DNA from: Candidatus Acetothermia bacterium
GTDB lineage: Bacteria; Bipolaricaulota; Bipolaricaulia; UBA7950
Assembly: GCA_022684035.1 (NCBI GenBank)
Contig: JAJHSB010000042.1
Span: 1 to 38,798 of the forward strand
Direction: 5' to 3'
DNA length: 38,798 nucleotides
Below are positions 31,824 through 38,798 of this stretch, one piece after another. The position numbers were made by a program, and so were the translations under genes. The notes beneath the pieces are model-generated. The model worked only from the letters and a program-made list of their open reading frames with translations. It had not been told where the DNA came from and did no database searches. The first letter of the stretch is position 1, and each line of letters starts with the position of its first letter.

Positions 31824-32060
31824 TTACAGGTTTAGCAGCCTGTCGATCTGCGCCCGATCAAACCCCACAACGATCGTTCCATCGATATCGAGAACAGGAA
31901 CTCCGTATTGACCGCTCTTATCGATCATTTCTTGTGCGCTTTCCATATCTGCTGCAACATCGACTTCTTCAAAGGTGACGTTATGGTCGTTTAGATACTC
32001 TTTGACTGCATGGCACCATGAGCAAGTTGGGGTTGTATAGACAATAATATTATGTTTCAT
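31824..32060 (-). CDS. Glutaredoxin-like protein (NrdH/YruB type)
   Basis: A 78-aa thioredoxin-fold protein with redox motif CSWC in YTTPTCSWCHAVKEYLNDHN (~8-27). The cis-Pro is in GVPVLDIDG (~53-61), and the end IVVGFDRAQIDRLL is typical of the small glutaredoxin-like group used by anaerobes and by ribonucleotide reductases. It probably reduces disulfides, possibly with thioredoxin reductase as donor. GGAGGAATA precedes the ATG. It is divergent from the OsmC gene. It is close to OsmC and (5 kb away) a peroxiredoxin, all redox-defence functions. Confidence 0.9.
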   Translation of the reverse strand: MKHNIIVYTTPTCSWCHAVKEYLNDHNVTFEEVDVAADMESAQEMIDKSGQYGVPVLDIDGTIVVGFDRAQIDRLLNL

Positions 32061-32184
32061 TATTCCTCCAATTATTTTTTGTTCCTATTTACTGGTACTG
32101 CCAAATAAGTTGTTTTGCTATCGTTCTTTACGTTAAGATTATAGCTTGATAAGTAATGTCGATCAATTAAATATTGGAGAAATC

Positions 32185-32613
32185 ATGGGAGAAACACGAA
32201 TTCACTTAATAGAAGGAATGCAATTTGTTGGCACAGGAAGTAGCGGCCATAGCGTGTTGATGGATGCATCGCTAAAGGTCAGCGGCGGTAAAGACAGTGC
32301 AGCGCGGCCAGTTGATCTGCTGTTAATCGCGCTGGGTGGCTGTACCGGCATGGATGTAATCTCTATCTTGCGCAAGATGAAAACTGAACCTGCAGCATTC
32401 TCAATCAAAATCGATGATGAACGGGCAGAGGACTATCCACATGTAGTGACAAAGGTACATATCACCTATTATGTTACCAATGACGTTCCAGAAGAAAATC
32501 TTAAAAAAGCGATCGACTTATCGCTCAGTAAGTATTGCCCAATTGCCAATACCATCGCTGGTGTAACGAAGATAACCTCCAGTTACGAGATTGGAACTAA
32601 CCTTCGAGGATAA
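32185..32613 (+). CDS. OsmC family peroxide-detoxifying protein
   Basis: A 142-aa OsmC/YhfA-type protein with cysteine-based peroxide reduction. The conserved cysteines are in LIALGGCTGMDVISIL (~48-63) and SKYCPIANTIAGV (~115-127), the usual Cys pair of the family. The N-terminal beta part (HLIEGMQFVGTGSSGHSVLM) is also typical. The track starts 13 codons upstream, but GGAGA five bases before the ATG at 32185 (MGETRIHLIEG) marks the likely start. OsmC proteins work as dimers in organic-hydroperoxide or osmotic stress. It is divergent from the glutaredoxin gene. The decayed oppC begins immediately after its stop. Confidence 0.9.
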   Translation: MGETRIHLIEGMQFVGTGSSGHSVLMDASLKVSGGKDSAARPVDLLLIALGGCTGMDVISILRKMKTEPAAFSIKIDDERAEDYPHVVTKVHITYYVTNDVPEENLKKAIDLSLSKYCPIANTIAGVTKITSSYEIGTNLRG

Positions 32614-32836
32614 AGTCTCTTAACTGCTGCCGGGCTGAGCTTCTTGGGACGAGGGGTGCAGCCACCCACACCTAAAGCGGGGTGGTTTACTATGCGGTGG
32701 ACGTCTCTTTTTGCAAACAGCTCCCTGAGTCGCTATTTTCCCCGGTATTACCATTATCCTATCTCTTCTCGGCTTCAATCTATTGGGCGATGGCCTACGT
32801 GATCTTCTTGACTCAAAGCAATCCCATTTTGATTAG
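32614..32836 (+). pseudogene. Decayed C-terminus of an Opp/Dpp-type peptide ABC transporter permease
   Basis: Right after the OsmC stop one frame reads LTAAGLSFLGRGVQPPTPKA, the conserved DppC/OppC segment. After a frameshift it continues GRLFLQTAP, a TGA where Trp is expected (APWVAIFPG), and then VAIFPGITIILSLLGFNLLG and DGLRDLLDSK to a TAG at 32834-32836. This is the unmistakable end of a peptide-transport permease with at least one frameshift and one nonsense codon. No other transporter part is seen. Confidence 0.75.
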
Positions 32837-32897
32837 CGAATCGGGTGGTATAACTTTTCCCCGCACTCTACCCAGTAACTTTTCCACTTTAAAATAG

Positions 32898-32928
32898 TGT
32901 ACAATAGAGCGCATACTGGAACAAGGAG
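32898..32928 (+). promoter_or_regulatory. pyk -10 box and ribosome-binding site
   Basis: TACAAT at 32900-32905 and AAGGAG at about 32923-32928 precede the ATG at 32937-32939. No good -35 is seen at 17 bases; the earlier TTGACT (32808) and TATAAC (32849) are too far apart to pair. Confidence 0.35.
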
Positions 32929-32936
32929 TTAACGCT

Positions 32937-34379
32937 ATGAAAGATACACGCACCAAGATCGTGTGCACGATTGGTCCTGCTTCGCGTGATGAGAGAATAT
33001 TGCGGAAGTTAATCCGTGCCGGAATGGATGTAGCACGAATTAATTTCTCACACGGGACGCAAGCCGAGCATGCAAAGGACATCGCTGCGATCAGATCTAT
33101 CGCACAGGAAGAGAACCTGCCTATTGCAATTATGGCCGATCTGCAGGGCCCTAAGCTTCGTATCGGAATAATTAATCCTGAGCCGCTCGTTCTGAAAGAG
33201 GGTGATTTGATCATTCTCACTTCTTATCCGGCGACCGGCAAGGATAACCGGATAAACCTCCCTCACCCAGAACTGATTAGTGACGCTCGCGTCGGGGATC
33301 AGCTCTATCTTGACGACGGTACTTTCGAACTTCTCGTCGTAAAGCAACACGCTGACGAGCTCGTCTGTAAAGTTATCACGGGAGGTAATCTCTGTTCCCA
33401 AAAAGGGATCGTTATTCCACGCAACAGGCCGCGTGATAGATCACCGATTTCTGCTATCACACCTAAGGACCGAGAGGATACCCTATTCGCACTGAAACAT
33501 GGTGTTGATTTTATTGCTCTCTCGTTCGTGCGCAGCGTGCAGGACGTTGAGGCGCTCCATATGCTGATCGATTATGAGAACGCCAAACAGGAGAATATCG
33601 CGATCGTAGCTAAGATCGAAAAACGTGAAGCATTGGATGATTTTGACGCTATTCTTGCTGCAGTAGATGGAGTAATGGTTGCCCGTGGAGACCTGGGGGT
33701 AGAGATTTCAGTCGAAAATGTCCCGTTTTATCAGAAGGAGATTATCCGCAAGTGCAACGCGGTGGGAAAACCAGTGATCACCGCAACCCAGATGCTGCAA
33801 TCGATGATGAGTAACCCAAAGCCCACTCGCGCGGAAACGAGCGATGTCGCAAATGCGATACTCGATGGAACCGACGCTGTGATGCTCTCCGGAGAGACAG
33901 CAGTAGGAAGTTACCCGGTCGATGCGGTGGTGATGCTGGCGAAGATTTCCGCCATCGTCGAAGATAAGATGCTCTCTTGGGTGGACGCGGTGAGTTTTGC
34001 TGATATCGAGCGTACACAGCCGATTACAGATGCGATTAGCGATGCAGCGGCAACGATCGCCAGGAATCTCGGTGCACGGCTGATCGTCACCTCTACCTGG
34101 AGCGGATACACAGCTCGGCAAGTGGCAAGAGAGCGACCGCGAGAACCGATTCTTGCCTTAACCTCTAATGAAACAACCTATCGACGGCTGGCATTGACAT
34201 GGGGAGTGACTCCGGTGCTGCTGGCGCCATATCAAGATATTGATAAGATGTTCACAACGATTGATAACATCTTGTTCCAGATGAATTTAGCCGTACCAGG
34301 CGATCTCGTCGTCGTCACTGGTGGAGTTCCGCTAGGCGGCAGCGGACGGACCAATTTTCTGAAAGTGCATCAGTTGTAA
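32937..34379 (+). CDS. pyk: Pyruvate kinase
   Basis: A 480-aa pyruvate kinase that makes ATP and pyruvate from phosphoenolpyruvate and ADP. The N-terminus TRTKIVCTIGPASRDERIL and MDVARINFSHGTQAEH (~28-43) are classical. MADLQGPKLRIG (~69-80), GVDFIALSFVRS (~190-201), the catalytic AIVAKIEKREALDDFD (~224-239, active-site Lys in KIEK) and VMVARGDLGVEI (~246-257) define the barrel; PVITATQMLQSM and PTRAETSDVANAILDGTDAVMLSGETA in two adjacent parts complete it. The C-domain (~355-480) ends with GGVPLGGSGRTNFLKVHQL. The protein is standard in length. The enzyme links sugar use to the 2-oxoacid metabolism suggested by korA. Confidence 0.97.
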   Translation: MKDTRTKIVCTIGPASRDERILRKLIRAGMDVARINFSHGTQAEHAKDIAAIRSIAQEENLPIAIMADLQGPKLRIGIINPEPLVLKEGDLIILTSYPATGKDNRINLPHPELISDARVGDQLYLDDGTFELLVVKQHADELVCKVITGGNLCSQKGIVIPRNRPRDRSPISAITPKDREDTLFALKHGVDFIALSFVRSVQDVEALHMLIDYENAKQENIAIVAKIEKREALDDFDAILAAVDGVMVARGDLGVEISVENVPFYQKEIIRKCNAVGKPVITATQMLQSMMSNPKPTRAETSDVANAILDGTDAVMLSGETAVGSYPVDAVVMLAKISAIVEDKMLSWVDAVSFADIERTQPITDAISDAAATIARNLGARLIVTSTWSGYTARQVARERPREPILALTSNETTYRRLALTWGVTPVLLAPYQDIDKMFTTIDNILFQMNLAVPGDLVVVTGGVPLGGSGRTNFLKVHQL

Positions 34380-34522
34380 GATCTTAAGAGTTCATTTAAC
34401 TTACTGTAACCAATCAGGTGCAAAGCCTGTCCTGAGTTTATTGACGGGTTTCGGGGTTTACGGTTCAAGGCCTGTCCCTTTTGCCTGCGCCGGAATACGA
34501 CTATGGCCAAGATTGTTGCTTC
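34380..34522. other. Intergenic stretch after pyk
   Basis: No gene or convincing terminator is seen. The words CAAAGCCTGTCCTGAGTTTA and TCAAGGCCTGTCCC appear to be part of another short repeat. Confidence 0.3.
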
Positions 34523-34569
34523 GGGATTGCTTCGCGGACTCGCAATGACAAGTTCTGGCTCTGAACCAC
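34523..34569 (+). repeat. REP-like repeat, family B, inverted partner of 31522-31568
   Basis: It reads GGGATTGCTTCGCGGACTCG to GCTCTGAACCAC and is related by inversion to 31522-31568 (42/47). The pair brackets about 3 kb holding the glutaredoxin, OsmC and pyk genes. Confidence 0.8.
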
Positions 34570-34612
34570 ACCACTCCATTGGCTTTGTCATGCCTGCTGC
34601 TTTATAAATAAT

Positions 34613-34768
34613 GTTGTAGAAACGCCAGATGGTAATCTTTCAAAAGATATGAGGTAGCTAAACGGTGTGTATACCCAGTCATTCAATAAGAGAGATAATA
34701 GAGTTGGTCATCTATTTCAAGGGAGATATAAAGCAATGCTTGGACTGTTGGACTGGGTGCTTGGATAA
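34613..34768 (+). pseudogene. Remnant of a REP-associated (Y1/IS200-like) tyrosine transposase
   Basis: The frame from 34613 reads ETPDGNLSKDMR, a TAG where Gln is expected, LNGVYTQSFNKRDNRVGHLF and QGRYKAML, then loses similarity and stops at TAA 34766-34768. This is the diagnostic core of Y1_Tnp/RAYT proteins (LNGxYTQxFNRRxxRVGHLFQGRYKA). The N-terminal HUH region and the C-terminus are missing. It lies 44 bases from a family-B REP-like repeat. Confidence 0.8.
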
Positions 34769-34792
34769 TCTTCGATACAAAGAGGAATTGCC

Positions 34793-36925
34793 GTGAAGGA
34801 ATACTCTGAACAAGAGCTTGAGAAGCTTGCTCCCAATGGGGGAGATGAATACAATCGGCTGGTTTTCGAAAAAAGCCCATATCTTCTCCAACATGCGAAA
34901 AACCCAGTGAACTGGTACCCCTGGGGAGATGAGGCGTTTGAGAAAGCGCGCCAGGAGGACAAACCAATATTTTTATCCATCGGCTATTCAACCTGCCACT
35001 GGTGTCATGTTATGGAACATGAGTCGTTTGAGGATGCGGCAGTGGCGAAATTGATGAACCAGGTATTCGTTTCTATCAAAGTTGATCGAGAGGAGCGCCC
35101 GGACATTGATAATATTTATATGACCATCTGTCAGATGATGACCGGCGGAGGTGGCTGGCCGCTGACGATTATTATGACACCGGACAAACAGCCTTTCTTC
35201 GCCGGTACCTACATTCCCAAAGACGATCGTTACGGACGCTTGGGCATGATGACGCTCATTCCGCAGATTCAACAGATTTGGTCAACGCGCCGCCAACAAG
35301 TATTAAGTGCAGCCCAACAGATTATCACAGAATTGCACCAGCCAAAAATTAGCTCACCGGATGATGAATTGGATAAATCTATACTTAAAGAAGCCTACGC
35401 CGAACTCGGACGTCGCTTTGATTCTCGTTATGGCGGTTTTGGCAGTGCTCCCAAATTTCCATCCCCGCATAACTTGCTTTTCTTGCTTCGTTATTGGCAG
35501 CGAACGAGGGAGGAACATGCCCTGGCGATGGTGGAAAGAACCTTGCAGGCGATGCGACGCGGGGGTGTATATGATCATGTCGGGTTTGGTTTTCACCGTT
35601 ATTCCACCGATCATCAATGGCTTGTCCCTCATTTTGAAAAAATGCTTTACGATCAAGCGATGTTGGCCATCGCTTACACGGAGGCCTACCAGGCGACCAA
35701 GAAATCAATATACGCGCAAACAGCACGGGAGATTTTTACCTATGTCCTGCGGGATATGACTGATCAAAAAGGCGGGTTTTATTCTGCTGAGGATGCTGAT
35801 AGCGAAGGAAAGGAAGGCAAGTTTTACCTTTGGACTACCGACGAGATTCGTCAAGCGCTTGGGGACGAGGAAGCCGGTCTGGTGAGCAAAGTCTTTAATC
35901 TGTCTGATAAAGGTAACTTTCACGAAGAGGGCACGGCTGAATTGTCGGGAACAAATATCTTGCATCTCCGGCGACCTTTATCCGATGATGCCGTAGAACT
36001 GGGAATTTCCGAGAATGAATTATACCAACGATTAGAATCAGCGCGAGAAAAATTGTTTGAGGTGCGCGAAAAACGCATTCACCCCTATAAAGACGATAAG
36101 ATCCTTGTGGATTGGAACGGTTTGATGATCGCTGCTTTCGCTAAAGGTGCGCAAGTATTCAATGAGCCGGATTACGCCCAGGCAGCTATGCGCGCCGCCG
36201 ATTTCATCTTAGAACAGATGACCGGTCCTGATCGTCGGTTATTTCATCGTTATCGAGATGGCGAGGCGGCTGTTTCCGCCTATGTGGATGACTACGCATT
36301 TCTGATTTGGGGATTATTAGAACTCTATGAAGCTACTTTTGCGGTCCGTTATTTACAATTTGCGCTGGATTTCACTAAAGATTTGTTGACTTTCTTCTGG
36401 GATAAAGAACACGGCGGCTTGTTTTTTACGGCTGAAAATAGTGAGAAGCTGATCGCGCGACAAAAACAGATTTACGATGGTGCTGTGCCATCCGGCAATT
36501 CTGTAGCGGCGCTCAATCTGTTGCGCTTGTCGCGCATGACTGCCGCAAGCGCGTTTGAAGACAAAGCCTGGCAAATTAGCAAAACTTTTGCTGATCAGGT
36601 GAAGCAAATTCCCATTGCCTATACTCAACTGTTGTCAGCTTTGGATTTTGGATTTGGCCCATCGTTTGAGGTCGTAATTGCGGGAAGATCATCATCAACG
36701 GATACTCAGGACATGGTGAATGCTATCCGCAGACAATTCTTGCCCAATAAGGTTTTGCTGTTCGTTCCCAGTGAGGCTCCATCACCAGCCATCACTAAAA
36801 TCGCCGAGTTTACAAAATATCAGACAAGTATCGAGGGCAAAGCTACCGCTTATGTATGTCGTAATTACCTGTGCAGTGCGCCAACGACGGATATTACAAA
36901 AATCCTTGAGTTGATGCAAGAATAA
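34793..36925 (+). CDS. Thioredoxin-domain protein YyaL (DUF255)
   Basis: A 710-aa cytosolic protein with an N-terminal thioredoxin-like DUF255 domain: [20 protein letters not shown] (~22-41), [20 protein letters not shown] (~60-79; CHWC redox pair) and [20 protein letters not shown] (~114-133). The rest (~190-660) is an alpha/alpha-barrel related to N-acylglucosamine 2-epimerase/glycosidase-like folds: [20 protein letters not shown] in the middle, then [19 protein letters not shown] (~433-451). The function of this widespread family (human SPATA20, bacterial YyaL) is not known. The start is a GTG at 34793 with AGAGGAA upstream. The gene stands alone, between two transposase remnants. Confidence 0.92.
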   Translation: MKEYSEQELEKLAPNGGDEYNRLVFEKSPYLLQHAKNPVNWYPWGDEAFEKARQEDKPIFLSIGYSTCHWCHVMEHESFEDAAVAKLMNQVFVSIKVDREERPDIDNIYMTICQMMTGGGGWPLTIIMTPDKQPFFAGTYIPKDDRYGRLGMMTLIPQIQQIWSTRRQQVLSAAQQIITELHQPKISSPDDELDKSILKEAYAELGRRFDSRYGGFGSAPKFPSPHNLLFLLRYWQRTREEHALAMVERTLQAMRRGGVYDHVGFGFHRYSTDHQWLVPHFEKMLYDQAMLAIAYTEAYQATKKSIYAQTAREIFTYVLRDMTDQKGGFYSAEDADSEGKEGKFYLWTTDEIRQALGDEEAGLVSKVFNLSDKGNFHEEGTAELSGTNILHLRRPLSDDAVELGISENELYQRLESAREKLFEVREKRIHPYKDDKILVDWNGLMIAAFAKGAQVFNEPDYAQAAMRAADFILEQMTGPDRRLFHRYRDGEAAVSAYVDDYAFLIWGLLELYEATFAVRYLQFALDFTKDLLTFFWDKEHGGLFFTAENSEKLIARQKQIYDGAVPSGNSVAALNLLRLSRMTAASAFEDKAWQISKTFADQVKQIPIAYTQLLSALDFGFGPSFEVVIAGRSSSTDTQDMVNAIRRQFLPNKVLLFVPSEAPSPAITKIAEFTKYQTSIEGKATAYVCRNYLCSAPTTDITKILELMQE

Positions 36926-36927
36926 AT

Positions 36928-37059
36928 CGAACTCATTTCCTGATAAGAGGATTGGGCAAGGCAGGCAGTGAATGGACCTTAGTCTACCTGATGCACAACA
37001 TCAAGAAAATCTATGCCAGAATTATGGCCGAAAAAAAGGGGGTGATCTGGATGGCTTGA
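36928..37059 (+). pseudogene. C-terminal fragment of a DDE transposase (IS1182-like)
   Basis: A frame directly after the yyaL stop reads IRGLGKAGSEWTLVYLMHNI and KKIYARIM to a TGA at 37057-37059. RGLxKxxxEWxLVxLxHNIxKL is the usual C-terminal pattern of IS1182/IS5-type transposases. The catalytic part is absent. Confidence 0.65.
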
Positions 37060-37106
37060 CAAGTGCATTTCAGGCAGCGTATAATTCTGCTTCAGCAGCG
37101 TATAAT
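37056..37106 (+). promoter_or_regulatory. Strong sigma-70-type promoter with duplicated -10
   Basis: TTGACA at 37056-37061, 18 bases, TATAAT at 37080-37085: both boxes are perfect consensus. A second TATAAT at 37101-37106 arises from a 21-bp tandem duplication. The TTGACA overlaps the stop codon of the transposase fragment, so the promoter may have come with that element. The next substantial gene is the selenoperoxiredoxin at 37285. Confidence 0.7.
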
Positions 37107-37115
37107 TCTGCTTCA
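37074..37115 (+). repeat. Tandem duplication of 21 bp
   Basis: Two exact copies of GCAGCGTATAATTCTGCTTC(A) lie end to end (37074-37094, 37095-37115). Each carries a TATAAT. Confidence 0.95.
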
Positions 37116-37150
37116 GGAAGGGGGGGTATTCTTCCAGCTCAGGAGAGGGT

Positions 37151-37258
37151 ATGGAAGGAGAAAAACGGAGGTTACCGGCTGATCTGGTGGTAGCTAAAGT
37201 TAGAAGGAGAATTCCAGCTCATTCAAAAGGTCGAGTTTTTAGACAGCTTCTACAATAA
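37151..37258 (+). CDS. Possible small basic protein, 35 aa
   Basis: An ATG at 37151 follows AGGAGAGGGT and opens a 35-codon frame ending at TAA 37256-37258: MEGEKRRLPADLVV, then a very basic VRRRIPAHSKGR. It lies between the strong promoter and the peroxiredoxin, so it would be transcribed, but may be a leader or chance ORF. No family is recognised. Confidence 0.3.
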   Translation: MEGEKRRLPADLVVAKVRRRIPAHSKGRVFRQLLQ

Positions 37259-37284
37259 GCAACGCATAAATGGAGGTGTGAATT

Positions 37285-37908
37285 ATGAATGAGATTTGTT
37301 GCGAATTAGGATTACAAGTTGGGCAGGGTGTCCCTAACTTCAAGCTCGATACATTCGAGCCGACAAAGGGAGATTTTGGGGAGATAAGCCTTGAAACATT
37401 AAAGGCAGATAAGAAATGGACGATCCTTTTCTTCTATCCTGCTGCATTTACCTTTGTCTGAGCCACTGAATTTGCTGCTCTGGCAGAGCAGTATAACAGA
37501 TTCAGAAAAATGGGTGCAGAGGTAATCACTGTCAGCACCGATACAAAGTTTGTCCAGCTTGCATGGCAGAGAGAAGAAAAGATGCTTAAGGATGTCAAAT
37601 ATCCTATGGGCGCCGACCCAACAGGAGAATTATCGAGGATGTTCGGTGTCTATGACGAAAAAACAGGGCTCGCATTAAGAGGGACATTTATAATCAGCCC
37701 GGAGGGAAAGTTATTAAACTCCGAGGTCAATTTCTACAACATGGGCAGAAATATTGATGAACTCATGAGAAAATTCAAGGCAAATCTGCATCTTGCAACG
37801 CACACAGAAGAAGGTTGTCCATCAAAGTGGAAAGAAGAAGGGGACAAGACGCTTATACCTTCTCCCCAAATGGTTGGAAAGGTTTATGAAGCATACGAGG
37901 GCAAATAA
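37285..37908 (+). CDS. Selenocysteine-containing peroxiredoxin (AhpC/Prx family), TGA at codon 59
   Basis: A 207-aa 1-Cys/Prx6-to-AhpC-like peroxiredoxin that reduces H2O2 or organic peroxides. The track splits it at a TGA, but the frame is continuous: GQGVPNFKLDTFEP (~14-27), WTILFFYPAAFTFV, TGA (37459-37461, codon 59), ATEFAALAEQYN, then VITVSTDTKFVQLAWQR and GLALRGTFIISPEGKL (~131-146). Peroxiredoxins have TFVCPTE there, so TGA sits exactly on the peroxidatic cysteine. Twenty bases after it comes the loop of a perfect hairpin. A selenocysteine version is known from Eubacterium acidaminophilum PrxU. GGAGGTG precedes the ATG. Another Cys at about residue 171 (EEGCPSKW) may resolve the selenenic acid. 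A simple nonsense mutation is the alternative, but all flanking sequence is intact. Confidence 0.88.
37459..37493 (+). promoter_or_regulatory. bSECIS-like selenocysteine insertion element
   Basis: After the TGA at 37459-37461, the stem CTGCTCT (37475-37481), loop GGC (37482-37484) and stem AGAGCAG (37485-37491) form a perfect 7-bp hairpin, extended by a G-T and a T-A pair. The loop starts 20 bases after the TGA, in the 16-37-base window of bacterial SECIS, and has G at its first two positions, as SelB requires. Confidence 0.8.
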
Positions 37909-38008
37909 TTAGAGTAAGTGTCACTTGTTCTAGGTATTAAGACGAAAGGCAAAGTTCCCTTCATCGTCGGGAGTGGCGGCATCAAAAAGATAGGGAAAGG
38001 GAAAATTT
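37909..38008. other. Gap before the korA-like remnant
   Basis: A short frame reads KTKGKVPFIVGSGGIKKIGK, which has coding character and could be the end of another gene, but no start is seen and it is not assigned. Confidence 0.25.
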
Positions 38009-38499
38009 GTGGACTATACAGTCAAAATAGGTGGCGAAGCAGGACAGGGCATACAGACCATCGGTGATACCCTTACAAAGGTCTTTTCGCGGTTTGGTTA
38101 TCATGTGTTTTCGCATCAGGACTATGAATCCCGTATAAGAGGCGGACATAACTTTTTTCAAATAAGGTTTTCCGACGAACCCGTAACAGCGCCGAGAGAA
38201 AAATAGATATTTTAGTCGCCCTTGACAAGGAAAGCATACAACAACACGAAGATGAAATATCGGAAATCGGACAAATAGTCTATGACTCACGAGCTATAAA
38301 ACAAAAGCATGATAAACCGCATTTTTTTGATATACCATTTATGAGCCTCGCTATTGAGCATGACGGCAACAAAATAATGGTTAATACAGTCGCCACCGGC
38401 GCAGTGCTCGGAATGTTAGGGATGGACATTGACAATCTAATCGGGATAATAAAAGATGCGTTCGGGAAAAAAGGCGATGAGGTTATAAATGCTAATATT
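38009..38499 (+). pseudogene. 2-oxoacid:ferredoxin oxidoreductase alpha (KorA-type), frameshifted and truncated
   Basis: The GTG at 38009 starts MDYTVKIGGEAGQGIQTIGD, the gamma-domain opening of fused gamma-alpha KorA/PorA-type subunits, followed by SHQDYESRIRGGHNFFQIRF. A frame break near 38202 (five A where six would keep the frame) ends the first ORF at PREK; the next frame continues DILVALDKESI and, from 38341, SLAIEHDGNKIMVNTVATGA and VLGMLGMDIDNLIGIIKDAF to about 38499. Similarity then stops within GDEVINANI, where an IS630-type element is inserted, so the alpha domain is lost. The intact enzyme would convert 2-oxoglutarate or a similar 2-oxoacid with CoA and ferredoxin, as in anaerobes. 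The track ORF to 38709 joins it to IS sequence by chance. Confidence 0.85.
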
Positions 38500-38798
38500 A
38501 TTGATTATTGCATAATTAATGGAGCACTCCCAGACGTTTTAACGAACCAACCCTGCTGTTTGGAAAAAGGATCGAAGAAGATCTGTTTGCCTTTGGGTAT
38601 TGCTGATAGAGGCGCCGACCAGGCGGCCAAGTTGTTCGATCTCTTCGGGTGCCAAGTTGACCAAGTCGGTATACTTGCTGTGATTCCAAACCTGTTAGAA
38701 CTAGATTAAGGTCAGGCGCATAGGCAGGTAGCCTTTGAACACGGACGGTCTTGGGGTGAGCTTCCAGGTATTTCCACAGTCTTTTTGCCCTATGGACA
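38500..38798 (-). mobile_element. IS630-family element, partial, inserted in korA
   Basis: On the minus strand, from the right edge inwards, one frame reads HRAKRLWKYLEAHP and VQRLPAYAPDLN, the IS630-type transposase end (LPxYxPDLNPxE), and after a one-base shift near 38695 another reads QVWNHSKYTDLVNLAPEEIE and LVGASISNTQRQTDLL to TAA at 38541-38539. The element boundary is put at about 38500, where korA similarity stops; a TA dinucleotide there fits IS630 target choice. The 5' part of the transposase is outside the window. Confidence 0.75.

Noticed and set aside
4007-34660. TAG codons at conserved Glu/Gln positions in dinB (4007) and in the RAYT fragment (34658) as signs of a reassigned TAG
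   Set aside because: TAG ends intact genes here (MarR, HerA-like), and both loci carry other lesions. Ordinary nonsense mutation is simpler.
38500-38709. Downstream part of the 38341-38709 ORF as a novel KorA domain
   Set aside because: The opposite strand is clearly an IS630-type transposase end; the plus-strand frame is open by chance.

Overview
The window looks like bacterial chromosome from an uncultivated anaerobe or near-anaerobe. A bacterial identity follows from SecA, RecA/RecX, IspF (MEP pathway), TilS, an M50 site-2 protease, topoisomerase I and a CCA-adding enzyme. Anaerobic traits are a 2-oxoacid:ferredoxin oxidoreductase remnant, an Fe-S epoxyqueuosine-reductase-like protein, a flavodoxin, a nitroreductase and a peroxiredoxin that appears to carry selenocysteine. 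I cannot name the phylum. Both edges lie in insertion sequences (IS3-type left, IS630-type right) that interrupt genes, as often happens at contig ends.

Layout. 0-0.5 kb: end of an IS3-family element and the gene tail it cut. 0.76-9 kb: accessory genes, namely a QueG-like Fe-S protein, an SPL-type radical SAM protein, a dinB pseudogene with several lesions, a minus-strand operon (shortened MFS transporter, stand-alone pyruvate-kinase C-domain-like protein, nucleotidyltransferase), a flavodoxin and a nitroreductase. 9.4-13.7 kb: two overlapping pairs, YtcJ-type amidohydrolase with polysaccharide deacetylase and MarR regulator with MATE exporter, the latter with a clear promoter/operator. 14-22 kb: secA, recA-recX, ispF, rseP-tilS. 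22-25 kb: DUF4062 protein and polyprenyl synthetase, plus a remnant of a second synthetase. 25-34.4 kb: topA-mgsA, cca, a HerA-like ATPase, a glutaredoxin, OsmC, an oppC remnant and pyk. 34.6-38.8 kb: transposase remnants, YyaL/DUF255 protein, selenoperoxiredoxin, and a korA-like gene broken by a frameshift and an IS630-type element.

The most distinctive structure is in the intergenic space. Several families of short imperfect palindromic elements fill almost every gap. Two ~300-bp copies (8927-9224 and 13736-14038) share both outer ends, but their inner core, carrying the first ~24 codons of a four-helix-bundle (23S IVS-type) protein and bounded by inverted repeats, is in opposite orientation. 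A more diverged copy (6664-6893) has another palindromic core, and partial ends occur at 1531 and 16804. REP/BIME-like 'GCGAGTCTGCGAAGCAATCC' sequences recur at least six times, and a decayed REP-associated (Y1) transposase lies near one of them.

The best single-gene observation is an in-frame TGA at the peroxidatic-cysteine position of a complete peroxiredoxin (37285-37908), followed at bacterial SECIS distance by a perfect 7-bp hairpin with a GGC loop. Upstream, a TTGACA-N18-TATAAT promoter overlaps a 21-bp tandem duplication that repeats the TATAAT box.
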